From NCBI GenBank assembly GCA_937991535.1, contig CALKHN010000117.1, positions 22,903 through 86,902 of the forward strand: a stretch of 64,000 nucleotides of DNA, written 5' to 3'. Position 1 is the first letter of the stretch. Each line of letters opens with the position of its first letter. The notes under the pieces are model-generated. The model worked only from the letters and a program-made list of their open reading frames with translations. It searched no databases and was not told the origin of the DNA. The translations under genes and the position numbers were made by a program. This document shows positions 1 to 10,700 of this stretch, in pieces. This DNA is from an uncultured Sphingobacteriales bacterium (GTDB taxonomy: Bacteria > Bacteroidota > Bacteroidia > Chitinophagales > Chitinophagaceae).

Positions 1-1
1 C

Positions 2-3000
2 CTGAACCAGTTAGATATATTAACGGTAACCTATTACGATGATTATAGCTGGACAGGATTATACGGAACCACATTGTTCGGCAGCAAGGACAACAGCTTT
101 GACAGCTATTTCCCAGCTGCATCCTCCACCAGCTTTCCCTATCCCCAGTCCCTTACGCAGTCTAACCAGACCCGCGGACTGCTTACCGGCGTGTGGGATA
201 AAACCGGTCCTGGGCTGCTGACCGTGAACTTCTATGACGATAAGGGCAAGGTCATCCAGACAAAAAACTACAATCAGACCGGCGGCATAAACATCACCAC
301 CAATCAGTATAGCTTTTCGGGACAATTGCTGCAAACGGTATTGCGGCACGAGAAAAAGAGCACCAATCCGCAAACCTACACTGTGGTAACCAAAATGGAC
401 TATGATGATCTGGGTCGCTTATTGAATATAAAAAAGAATATAAACAGCACAGGTGAAAACACAATTGTAAGTAACAGCTACGATGCCCTCGGCCAGCTAA
501 AGAAAAAAACTGTTGGCAGTAAAAAGAACCCTTCTACCAATACTTATTACAGCCCCCGCCAACCCTTGCAGGAACAGGCTTATGAATACAATATCCGGGG
601 CTGGCTGCTCAATGTGAACAAGGGGTATATGAGCAATGCCAATGCCAACCAGTATTTTGCCATGGAGCTGGGCTATGACAAAAATGCCAGCTATGGAGCG
701 TTTGCCCCGATATACAACGGTAATATAGCCGGCATGCTGTGGAAGAGCGAAGGCGACCAGGAAAAGAGAAAATACGATTTCACATACGATGCGGTCAATC
801 GCCTTACGGCAGCAACGTTTACTCAATACGCATCAGGCTCCGGGGAAAGCGCTACATTTGACAACAGCGCTAATGTAGATTTCTCGGTGAGTGGTCTTAA
901 CTATGATGCTAATGGGAACATCAAAGCTATGACACAGAATGGGCTAAAGCTCAATACGTCCGTTCCCATAGACCAATTGACTTATACCTACAACAGCAGC
1001 AGCAATAAGCTACTCAAAGTGGTGGACGGTGTAACTGCTGACAATAAATTAGGTGATTTTAAAGACGGCGGCAGTGGCTCAGCCGACGATTACAGCTATG
1101 ATGTCAACGGCAATCTTACCGCCGATTTGAACAAGGATATCAGCAGCATTACCTATAATTACCTGAACCTGCCCCAAACCATTACCGTAACCGGCAAGGG
1201 TACCATCACCTTTACTTATGATGCAGGAGGCAATAAGCTCAAAAAGAAAACAGTGGAAACCGGCGCTACGGTTACCTATGGCGGCACACCATACTCCACT
1301 GACATTACTACTACCACAACCTATTATACAGGCGGCTTTGTGTACGAAAGCAAATCCTACAGCAACGGTACATTAAATACGAACCTGGATTATAGCGATA
1401 AGCTGCAGCTTGCCGCTCATGAAGAAGGCCGCATAAGACCCTTATTCAGCAGCGTTTCGTCTACCCCGACACCGTCCGGCTTTGAATACGATTACTTTGT
1501 AAAAGATCACCTGGGTAATGTAAGAATAGTGCTTACCGAAGAAATCAAACAGGATATTTACCCGGCTGCCACCCTGGAAGGAGATATCAACACGGACGGC
1601 AGTCCCAATGCAGTATTTAAGGAGAAAGATTATTACACTATAGAACCTGCTAAAATCGCACTCAAAACAGATGCTACCGGTATTACCAACTATCCCAATC
1701 ATAACGGCAACCCACCGGTGAACAATAACCCTAACAGCAACGTAACAGCCTACAGCGGGAAACTGTACAAGCTGAAAGCCAATACATCTGAAGGCGTAAC
1801 CGGTTTGGGCATCACTTTAAAAGTAATGGCAGGTGATAAGATAGATATATTTGGCAAAAGTTATTATTTCACTAATGTAGCCAATGGCGCCACCAATAAC
1901 AAAGACATTACAACGCTTAGTATTCTTGCCGGTTTGCTGGGCGGACCTACCGGTGGTACCGCTGCAGCGGCACATGGCGGTGTTACTGATATGCAGCTCA
2001 ATGCGTTCACAAATACTACTGATGGCATTGCAGCGCTGTTTAGTGATCAACTGGATGAAGTACCCAACAATTCATCCAAGCCAAGAGCATTTATCAACTA
2101 TATCTTTTTTGATGAGCAATTTAAAAGTGTAGCCAGCGGATTCGACCCTGTAGGCAACAACAGTGTGGTCAAGCCCCACCATCTGCAACAAAAGGTTGCA
2201 CCTAAAAATGGATATGTGTATATTTATGTCAGCAACCAAAGCCAGGTTGACGTGTTCTTTGATAATTTACAGGTGATACATACCAGGGGCGCCATATTGG
2301 AGGAAACGCATCATTATCCGTTCGGGTTGACAATGGCAGGAATATCCTCAAGAGCTTTAAACAACTCTCCTGTTAATAGGTATAAGTTTAATGATGGGAC
2401 GGAATTAGAGAATAAAGAATTTAATGATGGAAGTGGGTTGGAATGGTATGCTACTGACTTTAGAAGTTATGATCCACAAATTGGAAGGTTCCATCAAATT
2501 GATCCCATCGCTGATATGTCAGAAAGTTGGAGCCCCTACACTTTTGCTAACAACAATCCTTTATTTTTCAATGATCCCCTTGGGTTAATGGCTGATACAA
2601 CAATAAAGCCAGTAACACCACCAGTAGTTACACCTAACCCAGATGAACCGGATAAGGGCAGTGAATTAGCGAAGGAAAAAGTATTGAATGAAGTCATAGT
2701 AGCCAGCACTCTGAAAAAGAAGAGTAGTAGTTTTTGGAGTGGAGTACTTGATGTTGTTCAAACGGGTATAGATTTGGTAGGATTAATTCCTGTGGTTGGT
2801 GAAATAGCAGATGGGGCAAATGCCTTAATTTATTTAGGGAGAGGCGATAAGACAAATGCAGCATTAAGTGCTGCCGCAATGGTACCTATTGCAGGATGGG
2901 CGGCTACAGGCACAAAGCTTGTAGTTAAAACTGTACAACTCACGGCGAAAACAAGAAAAGCAAGTCAGGCATTAAAACTTGCTGAAAGAATATTAGGTAA

Positions 3001-3187
3001 AGGGTACAAAGAAATTTCACCGGGAGTATTTAGGAGTGCCGATGGGTTAAAACAATTTAGAATGACAGCAAGTGATTTAGCAGGGAAAGGAATGCCAGGT
3101 AATGCTCCGCATGTTCATATTGAAACATATGACCCAAGAAATCTAAATGTACCTACAAAAAATTATCATATACCAATTGTAGATTAA
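2..3187 (+). CDS. RHS/YD-repeat toxin protein, 5' end outside the window
   Basis: The reading frame is open from base 2, so the true start lies upstream. Although a TTG occurs at 74, it is internal. The product carries many YD repeats (for example YDDLGRL, YDALGQL, YDANGNI, YDVNGNL) and is colinear with the 1515-residue RHS protein at 34719-39266. The RHS-associated core (SYDPQIGRFHQIDP) lies near bases 2465-2510. The AT-rich tip that follows has a pretoxin-like hydrophobic stretch (LVGLIPVVGEIADGANALIY), then a final domain with an HVHIE motif. RHS proteins form a shell around a C-terminal toxin; this tip is the inferred toxin, of a type I do not recognise. The next small gene, 5 bases downstream, is a likely immunity gene. 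Confidence 0.9.
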   Translation: MNQLDILTVTYYDDYSWTGLYGTTLFGSKDNSFDSYFPAASSTSFPYPQSLTQSNQTRGLLTGVWDKTGPGLLTVNFYDDKGKVIQTKNYNQTGGINITTNQYSFSGQLLQTVLRHEKKSTNPQTYTVVTKMDYDDLGRLLNIKKNINSTGENTIVSNSYDALGQLKKKTVGSKKNPSTNTYYSPRQPLQEQAYEYNIRGWLLNVNKGYMSNANANQYFAMELGYDKNASYGAFAPIYNGNIAGMLWKSEGDQEKRKYDFTYDAVNRLTAATFTQYASGSGESATFDNSANVDFSVSGLNYDANGNIKAMTQNGLKLNTSVPIDQLTYTYNSSSNKLLKVVDGVTADNKLGDFKDGGSGSADDYSYDVNGNLTADLNKDISSITYNYLNLPQTITVTGKGTITFTYDAGGNKLKKKTVETGATVTYGGTPYSTDITTTTTYYTGGFVYESKSYSNGTLNTNLDYSDKLQLAAHEEGRIRPLFSSVSSTPTPSGFEYDYFVKDHLGNVRIVLTEEIKQDIYPAATLEGDINTDGSPNAVFKEKDYYTIEPAKIALKTDATGITNYPNHNGNPPVNNNPNSNVTAYSGKLYKLKANTSEGVTGLGITLKVMAGDKIDIFGKSYYFTNVANGATNNKDITTLSILAGLLGGPTGGTAAAAHGGVTDMQLNAFTNTTDGIAALFSDQLDEVPNNSSKPRAFINYIFFDEQFKSVASGFDPVGNNSVVKPHHLQQKVAPKNGYVYIYVSNQSQVDVFFDNLQVIHTRGAILEETHHYPFGLTMAGISSRALNNSPVNRYKFNDGTELENKEFNDGSGLEWYATDFRSYDPQIGRFHQIDPIADMSESWSPYTFANNNPLFFNDPLGLMADTTIKPVTPPVVTPNPDEPDKGSELAKEKVLNEVIVASTLKKKSSSFWSGVLDVVQTGIDLVGLIPVVGEIADGANALIYLGRGDKTNAALSAAAMVPIAGWAATGTKLVVKTVQLTAKTRKASQALKLAERILGKGYKEISPGVFRSADGLKQFRMTASDLAGKGMPGNAPHVHIETYDPRNLNVPTKNYHIPIVD

Positions 3188-3192
3188 ATAAT

Positions 3193-3414
3193 ATGAAATT
3201 AAAATCAGTAGTTCCAATAATAGGTGAAGATGAAGTGAAATGGCTTATCATAGAATCTGATGAAGATGATACAAATGGTTTTTTTATTTATTATTATATG
3301 AACGATAACGCTGCATATGATACATGGCACAAAACTCTTGATGATGCTTTTGAAGCGGCTTATATGCAGTATGGTATTATGAGGGAAAATTGGGAGGAAT
3401 TAACAGATGCATAG
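3193..3414 (+). CDS. small acidic protein, putative immunity protein
   Basis: A 73-residue, strongly acidic protein (runs such as ESDEDD) with no signal peptide or membrane segment, so probably cytoplasmic. It starts 5 bases after the RHS toxin stop and overlaps the next gene by 8 bases. Position directly behind a polymorphic toxin tip, small size and acidity fit an immunity protein, but this is inference from context; no family was recognised. Confidence 0.6.
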   Translation: MKLKSVVPIIGEDEVKWLIIESDEDDTNGFFIYYYMNDNAAYDTWHKTLDDAFEAAYMQYGIMRENWEELTDA

Positions 3415-3940
3415 TCAAAGAATTTTAGTTGTAGCAGTATTTTGTTTTTTGGGTTTTAAATCTGTGTTTGCACAACAGCTTGAAAAGAGGAAAGTCCTAT
3501 CACAGAAAGTTGAAGTATTACTGCCTTCGGAATTTAAGCAAATGGATATGAATACGATTACGTTGAAGTATCCAAATGAGGGGGGCAGACCCAATGAGGT
3601 TTATACAAATAGTAATAGTTCCGTGAATTTAGCCTTTACTCATTCTGCTAAAAAAACAACTACAAGCGATATTAAAAAATATACCGATGAAATAGTTAAT
3701 GTTCTAAAGCAACGTGATGTAACAGTATTAGATCAAAAGCAAGTAAAAATAAATGGAACAGATTGTTTTATCATCCAATTTTACTCAAAGGCATTGAATG
3801 GAACTATTTATAACAAAATGTTTTTTACTGTATTAGAAGGAAGATTATTAATTGGAAGTTTTAATTGTACTTCTTTGATGGAAAGTATATGGAAAAGTAA
3901 AGGTGATGAAATAATTGAGTCCATAAAATTGTTAAAATAA
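3407..3940 (+). CDS. exported protein, possible second immunity protein
   Basis: A 177-residue protein with an N-terminal signal peptide (hydrophobic VVAVFCFLGFKSVFA followed by QQ). The mature part, alternating strands and ending in IIESIKLLK, recalls small DcrB/PsbP-like periplasmic proteins, but the match is weak. The start ATG lies inside the end of the upstream gene with a GGAGG about 12 bases before it, which suggests translational coupling. Export would place it where an incoming toxin could be met; a role beside the 73-residue protein is inference. Confidence 0.6.
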   Translation: MHSQRILVVAVFCFLGFKSVFAQQLEKRKVLSQKVEVLLPSEFKQMDMNTITLKYPNEGGRPNEVYTNSNSSVNLAFTHSAKKTTTSDIKKYTDEIVNVLKQRDVTVLDQKQVKINGTDCFIIQFYSKALNGTIYNKMFFTVLEGRLLIGSFNCTSLMESIWKSKGDEIIESIKLLK

Positions 3941-3945
3941 CAAAG

Positions 3946-3968
3946 AAGCCCGGCAGCGCCGGGCTTTT
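3946..3968 (+). terminator. intrinsic terminator after the first RHS operon
   Basis: A perfect 9-bp stem (AAGCCCGGC / GCCGGGCTT) with a 3-base loop, running into TTTT, begins 6 bases after the stop of the exported protein gene. Confidence 0.8.
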
Positions 3969-3990
3969 ACATTTACAGAGCAGCGATATT

Positions 3991-4097
3991 TTATTGATAG
4001 AAGTCTTTAAACTTTTTATTGGTAGGCATTTTATCAATGAGCTTAAAGATAGTTAGCCTGTCTTCTTCGTCAAGCTGTTGTATGAGCCGTAATGCTG
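3991..4097 (-). pseudogene. C-terminal remnant of an XRE-type regulator
   Basis: Read on the minus strand, this stretch gives an open tail containing RLIQQLDEEDRLTIFKLIDK and ending FKDFYQ before a stop at 3991. That pattern is typical of the C-terminal helix of small Bacteroidota XRE regulators. The helix-turn-helix part is missing, so it is a decayed fragment. Similar remnants occur at 16.1-16.9, 27.1 and 40.2 kb. Confidence 0.55.
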
Positions 4098-4161
4098 GTC
4101 TCGTGGTTTGACAATGAACATACGAATATCAATGATTACGCGTTCCTTCCTGCTGTTTTTT

Positions 4162-4233
4162 GTTGTGTATGCAGGGCAGGTAATGTAGGCGGCTTACCAA
4201 CAACAGAAGCATAGTCCGTTACGAAGCATACGT
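4162..4233. repeat. dispersed intergenic repeat, copy 1
   Basis: Begins GTTGTGTATGCAGGG and contains CCAACAACAGAAGCAT, ending near CATACGTCTG. It matches 15997-16073 with scattered differences. Both copies lie close to XRE-regulator remnants. No coding potential was seen. Confidence 0.6.
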
Positions 4234-4455
4234 CTGCTTTGCTGGAAGTTACCCATATAAGCGGAGATCACTTTAATGAGTTGCTTTGTTCTCGGGCAGC
4301 GTATCAATCTCTTTAATTTATCATGCAGCAGGTAGTAGGCTCAAAAAGATAAGATAACTAAAATCCAACGCCGGCCCCGTCCGTCTAAAAAGCAAAATCT
4401 TACCTCAGCTTTTTATTTTTCCGCTGCACTACCAGCAACCAATAACGCTGAAAAA

Positions 4456-4703
4456 TCACCCCGGAAAAAATTTATAATACTTTGCAGCGTCAGCCGGGAC
4501 TCCGTTGATCATCATTTTGACATTTTTTAAAGATGCCGTATTTTCTTTGATCTGCATGGTTATATCATACCGGTAATGTGCCCCGAACCAGAAAATTTCT
4601 ATCCGGTAATGAAATTCACTTCTGCCGACCAGGGTTTCGCAATATGTAGTTGTAAAGAGTTCTACTTCGCTTTTGGATTGAACTATAGGTAGGGCATCGA
4701 GGA
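4456..4703 (-). pseudogene. 3' remnant of an unidentified gene
   Basis: A minus-strand frame of about 80 codons reads RFLDALPIVQ at its start, then FHYRIEIFWFGAHYRYDIT and a tail ending in AAKYYKFFPG with a stop at 4456-4458. The composition looks like real protein. It has no start and runs into the beginning of the RHS gene on the opposite strand near 4700, so a recombination junction probably cut it. No family recognised. Confidence 0.4.
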
Positions 4704-4709
4704 ACCTGT

Positions 4710-7700
4710 TTGGCAGGCGACCTGCTCAGCACCGACCTGGCTACCGCGCAGCAGGCCGCAGCCGACAGTCTTGCCAGCATGGCTAACAGCACCTGCCTTG
4801 CTTATGCACAGAGTTGGTGGCTGCAACTGGAAACCTGCAACTATACCGCCACAGACTCCGCTATCATTATCCCCCGTTTGATAGAAGTTTGCAAACAGGG
4901 CAGTGATTCCACCCATCCATTTGGCGCAAGCAGCGTGCGGCCGGAAAGCAACTATACCTACAGAAGCTTTGACGATGTGATCAGCCAGTACAATACAAGT
5001 ATCGGAAAACCCAATAATGCAGCCTGCAATGCCTATCTCATTGATGCGCCCGGACCCTACAACCGGCCCGTTCTGGCGGTAGAGCAGCCGCTGTATACGA
5101 AACCTGATGACTGTACCTGTGAAAAGATCAGCGCGCTGAAAACGCAATATGAAACCGCCACTGGCTACAGCAGCTTCAGCGATTATGTACAGCAAACCCT
5201 GCATACCGCCATTAGCCAGAATGCATTGGACAGCCTGATTAATTTGTGTAATGGCAATATTGCCTGTCATTATATTGCAAAGCCTATAATAGTACCGCCG
5301 GCGCTGCAATGCACTACGGGTTACGATGTATGCGTAGACTGCAACGCAGTGAACAACGTTTACACTTCCTTTAAAGCGTCGTTTCCTGGCATTATCCCCA
5401 GCAATGAAGAAATGACCGCACTGCAGCAAGATAATAACCGTTTGTTCGCCAATTATATGAACAACAAGCTCGGCTTCAGCAAGCTGGCGCAGGAATACCT
5501 GGCGTTTATGGATAGCTGTGGAACGGCAGTTGCTACTGCCTGCGACAGCCTGCAAGAAATGGTTGCTGAATATGTTTGGGACACGGCGACCAATTGCCAA
5601 ACGGCTTTTACTACCTATTTCAACCAGCAAAAAGGCATAAGCTATACCTATGAGCAGATAGACTCGGTATATTTCAATACCTGCGGGAAGCATTTGGATG
5701 TATGCGGAGATTCTGCTGCCAGCAAAGACAACCTGCAGATTTTGATCACTGAGTTTAACACAAGCCAAAACCCATACCGCGGCAGGATCACACTTCAGTC
5801 CAATATATTGAACCCGCCATTGTATGTAACTGCAGGTGAAGAGATGATTAGTGACGGGTATTTGCATTGGCCCAAAGAGATCAGGGACAGCACTGGAAAT
5901 GGGTGGGTATATTATCATCAATTGACCCCAAGCGGCGGATATCCGATGTGCGTGGAAAACGGGTACTCCTTTGAATTCAGGTTCAAATCATTAAAAAAAT
6001 TATCCACCGGTGACGATGTCTATTATGCACAGGGAGGAAATATCCATTTTGTACTCTACAGGCGGGAAAGTGGTCCGCAACCTGGCTTTTTTTTAAAGCT
6101 AATCGATGAAAGAGGAACTACACCACACACAACTGTTTTTTCCGGATTAGCATTGATGGATAGTGACCCTGATGTAATCTTCAAGGAATGGTGCACTATT
6201 AAGGCAACCGTTACTCCCACACATTTCCGCATATATTACAATGGAAATCTTGTAAAAGAAGTGGAAAGGCCGTCAGGAGCAACATGGTTAAACACCGTCG
6301 CCTTTACACATAGTTTTTATGGTTACCAGAGCACTGTAGATTGGTTTAAGACATATGATGGCAATGGCAAGCTGGTATATTTTGAGGATTTTAATGATCC
6401 CGATAACAGGGCCGCATACGACTCAAGTTTTATCTGTGCAACGCCGGTTCCGTCCTGCGGGGACAGGTTTGTTACGTATTACAACCAGGAACAGGGAACC
6501 ACCTATACCTTCTCCGAAATTGATTCCATTTACACCGCCGCCGGCCTGGTGCTGGATGTGTGCGGACTGGACACTGCCGCCATCCGTTGCGACCAGTTGG
6601 AAAATTACGTGGATGAATATAAAAATCAGCTTGGGCAGCCCGCTTCGGGTTATGTTGATCTGGACATGCGCACTTTTGCCGGCAATAAAACGCCCGATGA
6701 AGGGCCAAAGGGCGTATTTGACGTAAAGGGTAAATTATTGGGCAATACGGTAGACAGCACGCCAACTGCCGTTAAGCAATCCTACGTGGAGATCTGGAAC
6801 AGCAGCGCCGATAACCGGCAGGTAGGCACTTTATCCTTATTGGAAACCGGTAAATTCCGCCTTACCCTCAACCCCGGCAAACAGGCGCCCAAAGAAGGTA
6901 TTGTGGGGCAACGGTATTACCAGTTTGAAGTGCATACGAAAGATACAATGCGAACCGTAAGAACCACTTTAGGGAGTTACATAGATTTCGGAGACTCAAA
7001 TCATGTAATGGCAATCAATTCCTTTGACACGATGTTCCATTTTTATTCGCATAAAAGCATCCTTGGGGAAGATTATATGCCGATTTCAAGGTGTGATATC
7101 AGTCACCTTTATACCTATACACCAACCGTTTCTACTTATACGGTGACTGTTTATCATACTGATATAAAAGGCCGTGTAGGATTTGTCAACCGCTTAAAAT
7201 CACAACCTATACCTAACCAGTTTTCAGGGCTAAGAGGCTATTTCCCGCAACATTTATTAGAATTGGAGTTTCTTGGTACAAGGGATTCTACAATGAATAC
7301 AACAGAAAAAGTAAAGAACTTTTCGCAGATAACATCTATTCAGAACATAGAACTTGATACTTATGGCTTAACGATCCCTTTCCTCAATAATAAATTTGGA
7401 AGTTTTGCAAACAACCATGACTTACGCAGGATGAGGCTGATTCCATCATACAATTACGTGTCGCAACAGGTTGTTGATTCGCTGGGAGGCAATTATTTCT
7501 CACAAAATTTCCCGGATCTCAACCTGAATTTCCCCAATTTGAGATTCCTTTTTTTTGCAGGCTGGGATTCCCGGAGCGGTGACGTGGCTAACTTTAATTT
7601 TGAGCTGCCCAGGGTGGGGTATTTTGCTATTGATTACCAGGCTAATGATCCTGCCTGGATCATAGATAGCATATATAATCAAATAGCCCGGGCAACGGTA

Positions 7701-10700
7701 CGCGATAGTGGCGTTTTGGGATATGGATATGGCACTGTAAATCGGGCCGTACCTACCGCGGCAAGCGCTGATGCGAAGAATTATTTATTAAGCAGGGGCT
7801 GGTATGTACGGGATGGCGTTACTTCAAATGGATCGCCAACAGGATTGCCGTATGACATCATCAGTACAGACAGTCTGATCTTTTTCACCCCCTTCACCGA
7901 TTTCATCAATTCTAAATTCAACACAAGCCTCACCGCCGCGCAGGTAGACAGCCTCTACCTGGCCCGCTGCGGTCATAAACCCAACTGGTATGCCGAACCC
8001 GATACCAGCTTCCCAGCGGGATTGCTCCTTTGCGGCAAAAACGAGCCCGTATCCCCAACACTCAGCTATGCGGAAGTGTACGATCCGCCGTGCTCAGACA
8101 GCGCCATCCTTGCCTTTAATTCGGGCACGGAGATCTATACCATGTACAGAGACTCGCTGAACAATATCTTCGACAGCCTGTACACCGCCAAATGCCTTGG
8201 TGCGGCAGCCCTTGAACAATTTACCGTTAAGCGCAATGTAAGCGAATACCATTATACCTTATACTGTTACGACCAGGCGGGCAACCTCGTTAAAACGGTT
8301 GCCCCGGCTGGCGTTAACCCAAACCGCGACAGCGCATGGCTGGCGGAAGTAGTCGAAAAAAGAAAGCTTGGCGAAACTCAGGTGCCGGCCCACACTATGC
8401 CCACCATTTACCGTTACAACAGCCTGAACCAGGTGGTAAGTCAGAAAACGCCCGATGCCGGTAAAAGCACCAACTGGTACGACAGATTGGGGCGGCTCGC
8501 CATCAGCCAGAATGCGCAGCAAAAATTGGACGGTAAATACAGCTATACGATCTACGATCCGCTGGGCAGGATCACCGAGGTGGGACAAAAGCCGCAGTCA
8601 ACTGCCATGACCCAAACCATCAGCCGCGACCCGGATGAGCTTACCGACTGGCTGTTCTACAACAATAACGGGACCGGCGGCGCCGAAATGGTTACCCAAA
8701 CCTTGTACGACCACCCGGGCATTGACGCCACTGCCTGCATTGAAGCACTGCGCTTTACCCAAAAGCCCCATACCCTGCGCAACCGCGTAAGCTATACCCG
8801 CTATTACGAAAAGCCTTCTTATTACAATGGCGGCGACGGCAGGTATTATATCAGCGGGCAAAGCTATACCACGGGTATAGACTACAGCTACGACATACAC
8901 GGTAATGTAGACACCATGCGCAATCTCTACGGCGACCTGCAGTACGGGCCCATGGCCCACCACGGCTACAACGCCTGCAAAACCATAGCCTATACCTACG
9001 ACCTCATCAGCGGCAAGGTGAACCAGGTGCATTACAACCCCGGTCAGAACGATGAGTTTTACCACCGCTACGAATACGATGCGGAGAACCGGCTCACCGA
9101 TGTATATACCACCGACAATAAAATATTCCTGCACCAGCAGCAACTCGAAGAGCACGAAGCTTTTTATGCATACTACAGGCATGGTCCGCTGGCGCGGATG
9201 GTGCTGGGTCAGCGGCAGGTACAGGGTGTAGACTATGCCTATACGCTGCAGGGCTGGCTTAAAGGCATCAACAGCAGCAATACGCGCGCTGCCTATGATA
9301 TGGGCGGCGATGCCACGGGGCTGAACCTTTCAGTTGCCCTTGACGCATACGGCTATACGCTGCATTATTTTTACGGCGATTACGATCCCATTAATACCAC
9401 AAAACCTCCTTTTGCTGAGCCCAGCCTGAATGCCAACCTTGCTTACCGCCCACTGTACAACGGCAACATCAGCAGCACAACGCACAGCATTCCGTTGCGC
9501 TATCTAAACCAGTTGTATAATTATAAGTACGACCAGCTTAACCGCCTTGTAGAAATGGATATGTACCGAGGTCTTGACAATAACAACACCTGGTCAACAC
9601 TCACCTTCAGCGACCTGTATAAGGAGCGGTATAGCTACGACGGCAATGGCAATATCCTCACCGTGCTGCGCAACAGCCACCTTACGGCCAACCCATTGAT
9701 GGACAGTCTCACTTATTTTTATACCGGCGGCACCAACCGGCTGGATCATATCAGAGACCGCAATGCGGGCAGCACGGCGCACTCCAACAATTATTCACCT
9801 GCGGTAGACATCAGGGACCAGGTATCAGGCAATTATCAATACGATGCCATCGGTAACCTGAAAAGCAGCGAATGGATGGGCGATGACGATATAAGCTGGA
9901 ACATTTACGGTAAGGTAGTGGAAGTAGAAAAGCGGGCGCTGGCGGGAGTGACCAGCCGTTTTCTTCATTACTATTACGATCCTTCCGGTAATAAGGTGGG
10001 TGAAACGGTACGCCACGGCACGGGCGGTTCCGCCTATTACAACCACCGCTGGTACGTAAGAGACGCCCAGGGAAATGTGCTGGCAACCTACGAGGCAAAC
10101 AATGCCGCCAGCGCCTCAGCCGGCATACTGAAGCTCAAAGAACATTACCTGTATGGCAGCAGCCGGCTGGGCATTTTCAACCGCGACCAGGATGTGGATG
10201 CCGACAAACTGACGGCTGTAGACGAAACCAATTTGGGAGACACATATTTGCTTAACTTTACAAGAGGCAATAAGCTCTTTGAACTAACAAATCACCTCGG
10301 CAATGTCCTTACTGTACTGAGCGACAAAAAAACAGGCAGACCGGATGCAGGAGATCCTTCCTTGATCAGCATTTTTGATTATGACATGATAACGGCTGCC
10401 GACTACACTCCCTTTGGCAGGGTGATGCTGGGACGCAATTTCGCCTTCCTTTCGCGTTACCGCTACGGGTTCAATGGCAAGGAGATGGACAATGAAGTGA
10501 AGGGTGCGGGTAACCTGTTAGACTATGGCAACCGCCTGTATGATCCGCTGGTGGGGAGATTTTTAAGTGTTGACCCGCTGACGAAGAGTTATCCTTGGTA
10601 TGCACCTTATCAGTTTGCCGGGAACAAGCCAATAATAGCTATAGATATGGATGGATTAGAAGAGGTTATAAGAATTAATCAATATTCAGAAGGTAAGGTT

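Noticed and set aside
4683..5921. Long minus-strand open frame opposite the giant RHS gene (412 codons)
   Set aside because: It mirrors the RHS coding strand, has poor protein character and is explained as antisense to a clear gene.
8598..9182. Minus-strand 194-codon frame with valine- and glycine-rich sequence
   Set aside because: Antisense to YD repeats; the repetitive composition is a by-product of the coding strand.
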